From Fomitopsis serialis (Eukaryota; Basidiomycota; Agaricomycetes; Polyporales; Fomitopsidaceae): a DNA stretch of 64,000 nucleotides. The first letter of the stretch is position 1, and each line of letters opens with the position of its first letter. The stretch is from contig NW_025954974.1 in assembly GCF_022376445.1 (NCBI RefSeq), forward strand, positions 1 to 64,000. Reading direction: 5' to 3'. The position numbers and the translations under genes are program-made. The notes under the pieces are model-generated. The model was given only the letters and a program-made list of their open reading frames with translations. It did no database searches and was not told the DNA's origin. This document shows, in pieces, positions 21,511 to 33,378 of this stretch.

Positions 21511-24467
21511 GCTGCAGCGTTAGGGTGAGAGGTCGTCGAGGGAGAGGACGACGAGCATGGGGACGGGGAACAGAAGAGCGGTGTCGGAGGATAGCGGTTG
21601 TGCGGCACGTACTGCGAACGAGGCGATCGAGGTTGCCGGAAGTACGGGAATCGACCCCTTTGTCCGCCCTCCATCATATGCGGCTCACACCGCTCGCGCT
21701 ATCCCGTCGTCGAGCAGGATCACCCCGTATGTGCCCACTATCGCGCCGTCGACGGATGTGCACAACGCACGCGCACCTCATCACACCGTAACCATTCGTG
21801 CACTTGATCGGGCCATCTCCCAACGTTGCGCTCGAGGTTTGCTGAGGGCAGACGCCGCCGGAGGTTGATGCAGATGTCCTGGTTGATATGCACACGCGTG
21901 TCCCTGCTGTCGTGGAGAATGTGTGCGTGGCGACGACAAAAACACAAAAACGCGCGCGCTCGTCCTGATGCAGGGAGGTTGAGCAGTCGAGATGGACGTA
22001 GGGCCCGGGCTTGGTGAAGGACAACGGTGGTGGTCTGTAACGAGTAGTTAGTCCGCCGAAACCAGAGGAACACTAACTGATATCGGTACGCGACTCGACC
22101 CGACTCGTTCTGCTCGACTTGCTACTCGACTAGTGTTGCACACGCGACCGTCTCGTCGCACCAATGGGCCCGAGTCGGGACTGCGAGATGAGAGAACTGG
22201 GGAGAGTCGATAGGGATCATGGCGACGCGGCCTGACGCGGCCCCGTATCAATACACACGAAGAGACATGAGCCATGTCAGCGAGAGTGAGAGACTAGCAG
22301 AAGAGACGTCGGCAAGTGGGAGGCGGTTCGAAGGAAGCGCGACGCGTGAGTGGTTGACGGATCGGGAAGGAATGATACCCAATGAGGAAAGTATTGCATA
22401 ACGGCCACATGGGCAGCCTTCTGGGTGACGGACGTTGGTTGATTCCCCCTCCAGCGTTGACGTTGAACGCTTCACGAACCAGCGTTGGTGTTCATAGAGT
22501 AGTGATCGCATGATTCTGTACACACATGACATCCCGCCTCGGCGATTCAAGGGGCGCCACTAACCCCAGTCTGGGGGTCCCCCGACGCCGCGCGCGCGTC
22601 AAGCGCGTATTGTCACACCGAGTATGTGCACGACAGCGCATCGGCGGACAGCAATAATGGACCCGACGTACGTGTTCACGAACATCAATTGGCCGTCACC
22701 GCTGCAAGCCACCATGTACCGTTGGTCAGCAAGATTCCAGCGCCGAGAGAATCCTCGTGCCACTCTCGCAGACTCTCACCAACACATCGACACGCCGACT
22801 CGAGCAGCAGACGTGAGTTGCTCCGTGTAGACACGCCAAACACTGGTATACAGGTGTTGCTCAACTTTGCCACAGCTTGGCTGCTTCCGCAGCGGGCAGG
22901 CGGGGCTTGAGCACGGCGTGAAACCTCGAGAACTCCGCATACAGCTTGTCCCTGTCACTCGTACTCTCACCCGTGCATTCAACGACTTCTATCCTCAGTC
23001 AGCTCTCAACGTCCCGCCCACAGCTATCCACGAGCAGCTAGGAAACTCCAGACCGACACGTCACAGATGAATGCGAACAACTCGTGCCACAAACGCGGAC
23101 TCACCACTCCCCGGACAGGTACCTAGCCTGCGCCAAGCTCACAAGGGCCCCTTCAAGCCTCCACGCGGTCCTTGCCAATCCAGGGACACTCGCCGTCTAC
23201 GATTGAGCCACCGCCGCTTAGCCAGGGCGCTGGGTAGCGAACCTGCCCCGACAACCAGCCTGACTCGCGGATCCCATCACAAGGAGTCACCGTGCGCCTG
23301 GGTAGAGGTGTGTGCCAGACATGCGGCTTTCAACTCGAACCTGGCTGACCCAATCATGCGCAGGCCCTCGATGTCGAACGATCTCCATACGCACTCAACA
23401 CCAATACGCGCGATGGAACGCGCTGGGCTCCCGGCGCACGGAGCAACTCTTCTGCGGTCACCGCTGCCGAACTACCCATCGCCCATGTGCGGGGGCGCGC
23501 GGTGCACGGTCACCAACCTCGCTCGAAAGATCAAGCCGTGCGCATCAATGCGAACACTCTCGGAAAGCTCACGCACGCTCATCTTCGAGGGCGGCGTCTT
23601 CAACTATGGGCAAACTCGCATGCCGCGCATCTCCCCAACTGCACGTCGCCCTCGCTCGCGCCCAGCGCCCTCCCCTACTTCTCCACGCCGCAACCGCAGT
23701 GAGACTACGCGGTGCCCTCTGTCGATGTTCGCGTTGGCTTCGGGCCGGGTGGTCGCATCCAGAGGGCACCGACCTCCCTGCCTCGCAGACCTCCCCTCTC
23801 CGAGTCGCCCGTCGCGGTGGTCCTCTTGGGCGGAAGAAGATCGAGCGCATCGGAGAAGTTGGCGGCCCTTCCGGACGGCAGCGCGAGCGGCGCGGACACC
23901 GTTCCCAAGCAGGCGCGCGACGATGCTTCAACTCTGATCGGCATTATGTGCGCCGCCGCCCTGCTGTCGCACAGAGTAACGTTCAAGTTCCCTTCGAGCG
24001 TCCCCGCTACCCGCGCCACGATCCAGCGCTGCTTCCCCGAATATTCTGCCTGGTCAAGCACTGACCCACGGTCCCTCTTCTCACCCCCCAAGCCATCGCA
24101 GATCGCAAGGACCGCTCATGGCAAATCCGGCGTCTCGTGCGCCTCTTAGGTCTGCCCGACTCCCACCTCGTGTCCACCGCGACCCTGCGCGCGTGACATT
24201 GAGCTCGATCGGGCTGCCGCGCACGGACTGAGCACGCCTGTGAATGCGCGCAACTGGGACCGGCGACGCTGGGCGTGATTTGCCCGCCGCGAGTGTGACC
24301 GCGGACCGCGCGCAAGCAGCGAACGGTGAGAACGGTGCACGCCGTCCAAGGCAATGCCATGTACCTGGGCCTTTCTCCTCCACCCGGCTCACCGCTTACC
24401 TTCCCGTCTCGCCTATTCAACTCATCCCTCACGCTCTATAATCATTGGAGCTACCCGACGCAGCATG
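21511..24467 (+). repeat. Block X, copy B: decayed sequence of unknown coding origin
   Basis: Nearly the same as 49431-52440 (unit D), and related to units C and E. On the plus strand, 22657-22812 reads as an open exon (MDPTYVFTNI...ADSHQHIDTPTRAAD), followed by a GTGAGT...ATACAG interval and further open pieces in changing frames. A conserved later piece reads DTVPKQARDDASTLIGI (about 23899-23949). No family recognised. Frames differ between copies, so I treat it as a decayed gene or genes rather than live coding sequence. It ends near 24467, where it is joined to phosphatase intron sequence. Confidence 0.45.
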
Positions 24468-27400
24468 CAGAGTGTCTCCTCGCATCGCTGGACATGGCCA
24501 CATCGCAGCTGCTGACACGGTCCTCCTCATCCGTTTAGGTTGCGTTCAACCCGTTCTTTGACGTGATTCTGCAGAACCCCGAGCTTGCGCACCGGACGGA
24601 GCCGTCCGGCGAGGGAGGGCGCGGATCGGGCACCGCGCTGCGTCTGCCCGTCGAGTCCGAAGACGTGTCGGCAACCTGCCGTTGGAGTGGCTCCGAGAGA
24701 TCGCGCGGCGCAACGGGCGCACGAAGGAGAGCAGTAGCGAGACCGAGACCGACGCGCACGAGGAGCGTCAGAAGGTTAACGTCAAGGCTATCGTGCCCGT
24801 CGCGCCGCCTGTCGTCTTGTATGGCGTCCCGAGGTGAGATGCGCTCGACGACACCTCTCCTGTCTCCGCCTTCCTCCCTCGTACGCTCGCCTCCGCGTCA
24901 TCAGCAGCGGCATCACACCCGGCCGCGCGCTCAAACATTCCCTGCCGCCAGAGAGACGAGGCCAGGCCCGCCAGCTCTGCCCATCAAGTTCGCGCCCAAG
25001 CCCAAGCCCCCGAAGATGGCGCCGCCGACTCCGCCGACGGCGAGGCGACGTCCGCGTCCAACCAGAGCTCGCCGAGTGCGGAAGAGCTGGCGCGCGCGCT
25101 GGAGCTGCAGTTCTACAGGACCGAGCTGAGGGAGCAGAGGCGCCTGATGGGCGTGATGGAGCATCATAGCATGTAGAGCCAGGCGGGTGTTGGAGTGGGC
25201 GGAGGCGCGGTCAGCGTGAGTGCGGCAGGCGTCATCCCGGTGGCGACGGCTGCTGCTTGTAGGACGAAGGTTGGGGAGAAGGGCAAGCTGGGGAGGAGGC
25301 CTTTCCGTTTCGCATTACCGCGGAATTGGAGAAGGGGAACAAGAACAGGTGAGCGCGTTTGCTTTCGGATGCCGGAGGGGATTGCGCACGTTCTTGAGGC
25401 GGCGGCGGAATGCCAGTCTTTCTGGGTGTCTTCAGTGCGCCGGGCTGCTGGTGTGGACCCAACTCTTTCGGGCGCGGTGCGCCGATTGGTGCTGCCTCGC
25501 GATGTTTGGGGGCTAGTGCGACACTACTGGTTGGGTGCTTACATCAATCGTCGATGGGTACCGAAACATCTGGCCGTTCGAGCACGCGCGCGTGCGGCTG
25601 CGCAAGGCGCGCCCGGACGACGACGACTATATGAACGCGAGCTATGTGCAGCCGCTCGGCACAACGAAACGCTATATCGCGACGCAGGGCCCGTTGGTCG
25701 CGACGTATGCGGACTTCTGGACGTGAGTGTTCGGTGTTCTTGTGTCTGTTAGGCCGACGTGCTTAGCAATTGTTTCTTCAGGCTTTGCTGGGAGCAGAAC
25801 GTCCATGTGATTGTTATGCTCACTCGTGAGGTCGAGGGCAACACTGTCAAGTGTGGCAAGTACTGCGCGGAAGGCAAGTATGGCCCGCTCCGCCTCAAGC
25901 TGATCGCCACCGATGATACTTACGAGCGTGAACGCCGTCGCCGCGAGGAGATGAATGACGGGTTCTTCTCGGCCCACGTTCCGCCCGCGCAGAAGCCCAC
26001 GCGCAAGCCGAAGCGGAGAGAGAACCACGGCAGCGACTCGGACGGCGAACGCGACATCGTGCACAGGGTGTTCAAGCTCACGCACACGGGCTACCCGCAG
26101 GCGAAGCCGCGTGTCGTCACCCAGCTGCAGTACATCGACTGGCCGGACTTCAACGTCCCTGAGGACCCCCGCGGCCTCCTGGGTCTCATTCGCGAAGTGC
26201 AGGAGGCCGTCGCTCGCTCGCATCAAAGTGGCGATAAGCCTTGGGGCGAGGGCCCGATGCATCCAGGACCATGGCCTTCGCACGTATCGGTTCCGTTGTC
26301 TTCGCCTCCGAGGGAACACGCACAACCGGCTGTGCCCAGCACGATCGTGGAGGATGTGCCCATGGACGACAACTACGTCGATCCCACGACGGGAGTCGCG
26401 CGCCATGCGATCGGCAACCCGCCGGTGCTACTGCACTGTTCTGCGGGTGTCGGGCGCACGGGCGGGTACATCGCGGTGGACTCGGTCCTTGATGGTATCC
26501 GGAGAGAGATGCGCAAGCGGCGGGAGGACGTGCAGGTGCCCGTGCCTGCGTCGCCTGATCGGATGGACGTCGATCCGAGCCCGAGCCCGCCGTCGTCCGG
26601 GGAGCGCGCGCGGAGTCCGTCGCGTGCGCCGTCGAGGTCGCCCACGGTGCCGGAGCTTACGGTGCTTGTGACTGTTGGAGCGGAGGAGGCGCACGTCCGT
26701 GTCGCTGGTTTCACGGAAGCTATGGACGTGGACGGCGAGCGGAAGCAGGATGGGCCAGCTGGAAAGGGGTGGAGTGCTCCGCGCAAGGAGGTCCCTCGCA
26801 CGGTGGTCCCCGCGTCGCCGGAGCTCGTGGACGAGGTGCGGCGCGCTGCGATGCACAGGTGGCCGTCGAGCTCGACGAGCACGAGTGGGGACGCGCCGCC
26901 GATAGCCGGTAAGGACTGGGAATCCAGCAGCTCGGATTCTTCGCCGATCCCCTCGAGACCCACGACGCGCTCAACGGACCTGTCAGGAGAATCGACGGCG
27001 CGGTCGACGTCGTACCTGTCGGCGCAGTCGACGAGCCCGCCGTCGAGCCATACGGGAAGCTCCGGCAGCTTGTCGGCGGCCGTGGCGAAGCAGACGGCAC
27101 ATATGACGTTGTCGAAGAAGGAGAAGACGAGCGTTTCGCCGAGCCCGAGCTCTGGGGAAGTCGAAGTCGATGGGAAGCTGCGGTCCCCGGATCATGCACG
27201 TCATTCCCATTCCCAGCGCCAGTCGGACGTGGAGGCGCACGTCAGTCGTCTTGACACTTGGAGGTCGGCGGTGCGCCCTGCGGACTCGCCTCCCCACGCC
27301 GAATCTCGCTCGTCGAAGAGTCCGGACACGACTGCGCCTGCGGGAGGACTGGCGGACGAGGAGAGCACTGTCCAAGGCGAGGGCTCGCAGTACCAGCGCG

Positions 27401-27951
27401 GGCGTGTCTTCGACTATACCCAGCCGCGTCGCCTGCACACCGACATGTCACCGCCGCTGCTCTCGACATACGACGAGCCTATCCGCCGGGTGATCGAGGA
27501 TATGAGGGAGCAGCGGATGAGCCTAGGCCAGAGTTTGCGGCAATACGTGTTCGTGTATCGCGCTGTGATCGAGGGGACGCTGATGATCGTGGACGAGGAG
27601 AGGAAGGCGGAGCAGTTGGGTCGTCTGTCGCCGGAGGGTGCTCGAAACGTCAGGGCTGCGCTGCTCCCAGACCGTCAAGACGTCTTCATGGACGGGCCAA
27701 TGCACTCACCGGAGACCGTGTCTTCCGTAAGCTCGGGTGCGTCGCTGCGAGAGCGGGGCGTGTCGCGGAAACGCAGCATCTCCGACTACATGCGGGAGGA
27801 CGCTGCGATCGATGGGCATCTGTCGATGTCGCCGGGCGGGACGAAGCGGGGCGCGAGCCCGACGGAGCTGCCGAAGGAGGGCGTGCAGGGCGAGGCGATG
27901 TTGACGAAACGACCGAGCATCAAGCGTACGTCGCGCATGGACACCGTCTGA
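24468..27951 (+). pseudogene. Phosphatase copy 2, 5'-truncated, with a long intact last exon
   Basis: Starts inside intron 1 of the phosphatase gene, so the whole rhodanese exon is missing. The next exon (24540-25349) has a one-base deletion near 24655, further indels, and a TAG at 25174-25176. The acceptor before exon 3 has changed from AG to GG (25556-25557). Exons 3 and 4 are otherwise preserved: 25558-25722 and 25782-27951. The last exon stays open for 723 codons and keeps WPD, HCSAGVGRTG and the Q-loop. It has 9 bases (GRL) near the Q-loop region that copy 1 lacks. If transcribed, it could give only a PTP fragment without the KNRY part unless a new start and splice are used. Confidence 0.8.
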
Positions 27952-28583
27952 GCCTGAGCCTGAGGAGGCTTTTGCCTCATGTCGACTCGCCCCCCGGGGG
28001 CTTTATCTCGCGTGCTTCCCTCTCGGACCTTCACCCTCGCACCTTGTTTCGCTCATGCCTGTCGCTGGATCCCGCATTCAATCAGGCCACCTGCCTCCTC
28101 CCTTACGTCCCCCCACCGTTGACCGGCGCCCTGAACGTCACGCTGTGGATTGCTGTCATGCGTGCGTACTGTTTCTCTCTGAGCCTATCATTCGATTCCG
28201 TCATCGAGCCTGTTTCCTGGGACCTGTCTGCCTCTCTCTGTGCTCGTTCCGAATGGATAATGCGCACCGTTTCTCGTTGCTGTCGCTGGTCCTGATATGA
28301 TACACAACCCACTCATCTACGCACACCCGCTGTTCTGCTTACTTACCCACCGCGCACATACATATGTACTACTGTATCTTGTAGACCGTCGTGTAGTCTT
28401 ATAGTACTCCCATTCAATTGCATCGTGACATTTTTTCGGATGTGGGCATGTCGAGCGTGCTGCAAGTCGATTGTGTTGTACTGAACGTCAGCGACTTGCT
28501 ATTTGAGGTTCTGTTAGGGCCAGCCCGGATGCCGTTTGAATTTGCGCTCACTGCAGAGCCAGCTTGGAGCCAGCACTGTAAGT
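27952..28583 (+). repeat. Block P3, copy 2
   Basis: Same 3' flank as after the complete phosphatase gene, with small differences (a short deletion near 28297 relative to 17160-17185). It is cut by the Helitron-like insertion at about 28584. Confidence 0.7.
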
Positions 28584-28810
28584 AGTACAAGGGACGCCAT
28601 CGCTACGCTCCGGCGGTTGAGTGAACATCAATGTAATTAAAGTCATAAACCATCATATATAGTAGAAGTTCGTCATAGGTGCCATTGATAGTAGTGGGTT
28701 TGTCGTGTTTGAGCAAAATTCTTGCGTGGTCACTGTGACATATGCGCGTGTACAGCTGTCCATGTGAAAACACGTGTCTCGTACTAGTCTACTCCCACTG
28801 CGTCAAGAGT

Positions 28811-29588
28811 TAGCCCTTGGTAAGTAGCTGTTGAATGTCATTGCATATGCCGGCGGCCGCGCAAGAGGAGACTGACGACGGAGGAGTGTATGGCCCGAGG
28901 AAAGGGTGGTAGAGAATGTGATCCGAGGTATGAGGACGTCTTCTTCATCAATGACACTGACACCTGCAATACCCCGTAGAATGCGGACTGTGACGAGACG
29001 GGGGCCGACCGCAATGACAACAACGCGAATGTTCTTGACCAAGCCACGGTCGAGGGAGAAATTACGCAGCAAGCGGTAGACGGTGTTAACCTTCACGGTC
29101 AACGAGTGGGGAGGAAAACCTGCGGGATTCTGGCGGGCGACGTAGTCAAATATGCTGTCGGGGGAGTCGATGCCGCCGTCGTCTGCCTCCTTCAGAGAGT
29201 CGGCCGCAAGGTATGTCCCGCTTGTCTCATCAATCTGGTCGAGAACAATGCTGTTGTGCCGGTCAATCTGCCTATTGGTGGGAGCAAGCATCGAACGGTT
29301 TAGACAGGCGATGGAATTGGCGAGTACATGTGTCGGGAAGACGAAGTCAATCAGCTGCTGGTCGTCGGATACATGGTGCAGGAGGTGCAGAGAGACTTCT
29401 GGACCTTCACCGTCACCGATAGCATCAACCATGTGGGCGAGCTCAAGGAGTGTTAGCAGTCGATGATCGACTGCCTCCGGGTAGAGTTCCACCTCCGACA
29501 GCGACAGGAGAGGGGCCGACGTTGAAAGAAATGAGCTCAAGGTGGACACCCAACACGCCATCTGAACGCATACGCGAGCATCGGCCAA
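28811..29588 (-). pseudogene. Helitron PIF1-like helicase, C-terminal fragment
   Basis: An open frame of about 259 codons. Helitron helicase features in order: SMLAPTNRQIDRHNSIVLDQ, GTYLAADSLKEADD, NPAGFPPHSLTVKVNTVYRL, LLRNFSLDRGLVKN and IPRITFSTTLSSG. The final motif, normally AMTINKSQGQ, reads AMTFNSYLPRANS and then stops, so the end is truncated or frameshifted. Walker A/B motifs and the Rep domain are absent. Not expected to be an active helicase. Confidence 0.8.
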
Positions 29589-29589
29589 G

Positions 29590-30164
29590 GAAAGATATGG
29601 TAGAATTGGGGGCAGGAGCAGGAACGGTAGCCCATCGCGGCGAAGCGTCGTATATGCACCTAGTAAGTGGGAGATTTAATGAAAGCGCAAAGACAGTGTT
29701 GTAATTACACTTACTGAATAGTAGACATTTTACTTTCGTCGCGCACGCGCTCATGGGCGATAACAGGGAATGACTTTGATTGGCCGTCTGCAAGCACATC
29801 ATACGCGGACGCAACCGTTCCGATGCCGATGATGGTGGGCTGGAAGGACAGAACGCTCTGATCGTATTCGTCCCCGAGAGATGGATCGCCGTAGAAAGGT
29901 GAGCTGGATAGCATCAAGCAAAGCCATGCCGGCAGAAGGACAACAGGCACGCGCGATGACATAAGCAATAGTATTGTCAGGTAAGACAGTGTCGTTTGGA
30001 GGGCTGTACATGCGCAGCTCAGCCGGAATGTCGCTGCCGTTCGAGCATTCGATCAAGGTGGCGTAGTAGTTGTGGAACGTCGAAGTACCGCGTTGGCGGT
30101 TAGCGCTTGATGAACGACGGCCGTTGGTGAGGGATAGAAAGCCGAAGAGAAGAAGGTTGGTCAT
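29590..30164 (-). pseudogene. Accessory ORF of the Helitron-like element, frameshifted
   Basis: Two overlapping minus-strand frames (from 30164, and to 29711) together read like one protein: STFHNYYATLIE, LPDNTIAYVIARACC, LADGQSKSFPVIAHERVRD, followed by a third piece with PAPNSTISFLGRC near 29600. The layout suggests an intron near 29700 plus a frameshift near 29900. I recall similar proteins of unknown function in basidiomycete mobile DNA. An OB-fold ssDNA-binding role is only a guess. Confidence 0.45.
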
Positions 30165-30764
30165 CGCGGGAGTTGCGGGACAGCACGTTCAAAATGGCGG
30201 GCAGGCAGCGGGCAGAAATACAGTGGAACGCATAACACTAACACGTTAGATCTGATCAACACAAAGACAACAGGCAGCCTTACCATTTTGCGAGACAATA
30301 ACGAAGACAGGGGTAGAGGCACAGAATGCATGACAGAGTGTCATGCGCACAACAGACAGGAGGTACAGACGCAGAGGGGGGAAGGGAACGCGCGTCGTGC
30401 AACACTGCCCATAGCCATGCGCTGAGCGGGCTGGGACAACGACTTGATTGGAACCGAGTCGGAGGGCGGTAGTGTTACAAAGCAGCTCAATGAGGCAATA
30501 GCGGCGCCAGTTGCTGTATTCGGGAAGGCAGTCGGGATGCGTCGCGCTTCCGCAGACTTACAGTCAATTAGTAGCGATGGTCTACATAAAACACAGAAAA
30601 AAGACATAGATTACTGCAGCTTGGTAACGGCTAATGGCGCATCGAGGCATAACGAGGCATAACGGCGCATCGGCCACATCGAGTTTTACTCAGCCACAGC
30701 CGTAGACAGAAGCGCTGGTCCAAACAGGTGCAAACGAATTCACCGGATCTGCTTTAGTATACGA
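30165..30764. other. Non-coding end of the Helitron-like element
   Basis: No gene. It includes a short tandem repeat, GAGGCATAAC twice, at about 30643-30662. Confidence 0.4.
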
Positions 30765-31743
30765 GTAATGTAGTATCTTACGTAAATGCCTGTAAAGGGC
30801 GCAGGCTGATCTCATGATCAGCTCTGCACGTCGACGGCAGCCACGCTGGAGAGCTTTCCGGTTGTCCAGGTCAATGCGGTGCCTACCGCCGGCAAGTAGC
30901 CGCGGCGGTCACACACAGTCTCGGTTCGCAACCCTACGCAGCCTCGATCCCACGTCTATGTGGTCCGCCGCCTTGCTTATCGATAGGCACCCATTGAACA
31001 AGCTCAAGGTTCGGACAGCCTGCCTCGCGCCGCGCGCTCACTAGAAAGAGGTGCGGCACTGTATTCAAGGAGAGTGATCCTCTGTATGTGTTTGTCGTGC
31101 ATCGCCGCTGAATGAATTAGTGATATGAGTACTGATTTGCAGACTCGGCTTCAGGCCGTAGAGGGCTATCCTCGCATCGACTAGTACGAACAGTCTGGAT
31201 CTCACCGCGCCTACTCGAAGCAAAGAACCACTTGCGACGTCGTGTGTCTGTGTTCGACGCTTCTATACCCGCCGGCGAGCGCGCGCTACGTTGTATCGAT
31301 GCATATAAATACCACTTATCATTGCCTTCGCTGTCCCTGCGCTCTCCCCCTCGGCCAGCTTCAAGCCTGAATTCTTGCAGCGCAGACCAAGAGTATTGCG
31401 AGTCCTCACGAGGTGCAACTCCGCTTTCAATCGCCAACGAATACCTCTACTGACACCGTGCTTTCCTTTTAGCGTCGCGACCACCAACGGGCGCCAGCAC
31501 CGCGCGAACCGACGACCAAGACGGCGCATCTTGGCTTGTCTGGGGGCCAGCATACATATGGGATATCAGGTGGTGTGTTATCATACTATGCTTGTTCTTG
31601 GACACCACAGTCTGAGACAATGAGGTTATTAGTAACGTGTTATCGTCGAGAGTCTGCGTGGCTGTCGCCGCGCACGGGCAGGAGAATTTCATCTGTGCGA
31701 CAGCGCGGTCACGTCGCCATAACGCACATCCCACGTTAACGGA
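30765..31743 (+). other. Leader of F-box copy C with conserved intron
   Basis: Landmark GCCTCGATCC at 30941. The conserved intron lies at about 31410-31473 (GTGCAA, TACTGAC branch point, TTTTAG). The preceding open stretch reads VSVFDASIPAGERALRCIDA, shared with units A and D. Confidence 0.5.
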
Positions 31744-33378
31744 ATGGACAGAGCCGAGTCAATGTAAGTGTCACTGTCCAGACGCGGGTACCATAGTTTA
31801 CACATGCGGATTACAGGACAGCTGCGTCGACGTCCGAGGGCTCCTCTCACGGATCATTGATCCCGCGACTTCCTGTGGAGGTCTGTGAACGGATCATCGA
31901 CTACATAGCTGCGGGATGGAATACGGAATATGTTTTTGAAAAGGGCGAGCCACATCTGACCGCTCTCATATCCTGCGCGCTTGTATGCCAAGACTGGTAC
32001 TTCCTGACGTGGTACCATCTTCGTCAACGCATACATCTACGAGACCGGAAGGACGTCCTCTCGCTCTCGAAGACACTCCGCGCAAAACCTCGCCTCCGTG
32101 AGGTCGTTCAACAGGTCTTCATATCGGGTGGTACTCCCGGGGAGCGGCAACCGATCCGACACCTGGGGGCGTTTGCCGTTATGCTCGCCGGCAAGGCTCC
32201 GAGGTTGTCGTGGATCAACATTGAAGATGCTGAGTGGACCATCGGCTTTGTCCGAATGGAGGACATCGGCTTCCTAGGGGTGTTCAGCTACATCAACACT
32301 CTACGGATCTCCAACGTCACCTTGTCGAGCGTCGCCCAGCTGTCCCACCTCGTTTCAGCACTCCCACAGCTTGGGAAATTATGGTGCTCCAATGTTGACT
32401 GCTTGCAGAAACAGCACGTCTCCCCGGCCTCCCTCCCACTGAACTGTGCAAATCTGAAGTATCTCGAAGTGCGATGGGTTGCACCAGCAGTCGAAGACCT
32501 CTTCGCGCACATCAGCCGGGCTTCTCGAGTGCGCTTTCTCGAACTTGGGGTGGATGACGAGTTGGATCCATACTCGGCAGCCAGCAGAAGCCAGACTTTG
32601 CTGGATGCGAGTTCCACATCTGCAGAAACGGTTCGACTCTATATCGATCCCAGTTCTCCTGTTCGTGACGATGCAATTGATGCCACAGTCGGCAGGTTTT
32701 CCTAGTTATCTCCCGAGCCACGTCACTGATCGTTTCACGCCTACAGAGCGGCATTACAACCTTTCACACCACGACCACCTGTGGATGTTGGAGATCTGGC
32801 TGTACCACCCCCTTGCAGAGTGCCCCTGGATCCCGCATATCCTGTCTCGCATCGTCTCGACACACTTCCAAGCTATGGCTGTTATTTTATGGCCTCGGAA
32901 GGACCATATGGTCGAAGACCTGGACGGACTGCTGACGAAAATGGAGCAGGATGATGTCCTGGCGCGATTGGACAGTCACGGTATACTGCAGGAGAAGCGC
33001 TTCTCCGGTACTGTTGCATGGCGCGGCATCTGTATAGGCTTTGTGGATCCAAGCATCATTTTCACGTCTGGCAATGAGCTTATTGGGATGGGTTCAGCAC
33101 TACGAGAACGGTACGATCGGTTGGACGAGCTCGTCAGACGGAAGATGCCACACTCGCATGGGCGAGGTATATTGAGGTACGTAGTAATCTGGAGTTGATC
33201 AAATCGCGAAGGAAAGCTGAGTGTCCCTTGGAGCACGGTGCGTAACCTCCCAGAATTATTCAGCTGGAGGGAGGACATGGAAGAGATACATCGTCAAAGT
33301 ATGCAAGCTGAACAGAAGAACACCGTTGGAGAGGATGCGCACCCCCGGGCCAAGGGTCTTCGACGCAACACGTATTGA
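31744..33378 (+). CDS. F-box protein, copy C, intact
   Basis: Exons 31744-31763, 31817-32630, 32689-33176 and 33264-33378 give 478 aa in frame. F-box near residues 24-66 (RLPVEVCERIIDYIAAGW, SCALVCQDWYF). The C-terminal exon encodes a charged helix (SWREDMEEIHRQSMQAEQ) and ends RRNTY. Like A and E, it lacks the AG at the alternative acceptor near 32738 (CAC instead of CAG), which supports the intron model used here. Downstream lies the best version of a small ORF (33488-33674), then an Isa1 relic on the opposite strand. Role in ubiquitin ligase targeting is inferred from the family. Confidence 0.75.

Larger units (their letters stand above)
28584..30764 (-). mobile_element. Helitron-like insertion, about 2.2 kb, truncated
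   Basis: The left flank (CCAGCACTGTAAGTA) and right flank (TGTAGTATCTT then CCTGTAAAGGGCGCAGG) are contiguous in unit B at 17459-17505, which gives an empty site. Inside, on the minus strand, lie the C-terminal part of a PIF1-type Helitron helicase and an accessory ORF; no Rep domain is present. A possible 5'-TC end (TCGTATAC on the minus strand, from 30764) and a GC-rich hairpin near the other end (28595-28615) fit Helitron structure, but a canonical CTRR end is not clear. Borders are uncertain by about 5-10 bp. Confidence 0.7.

Noticed and set aside
26428..27438. Several minus-strand ORFs over phosphatase copy 2
   Set aside because: Mirror those over copy 1; by-products of the conserved plus-strand exon.
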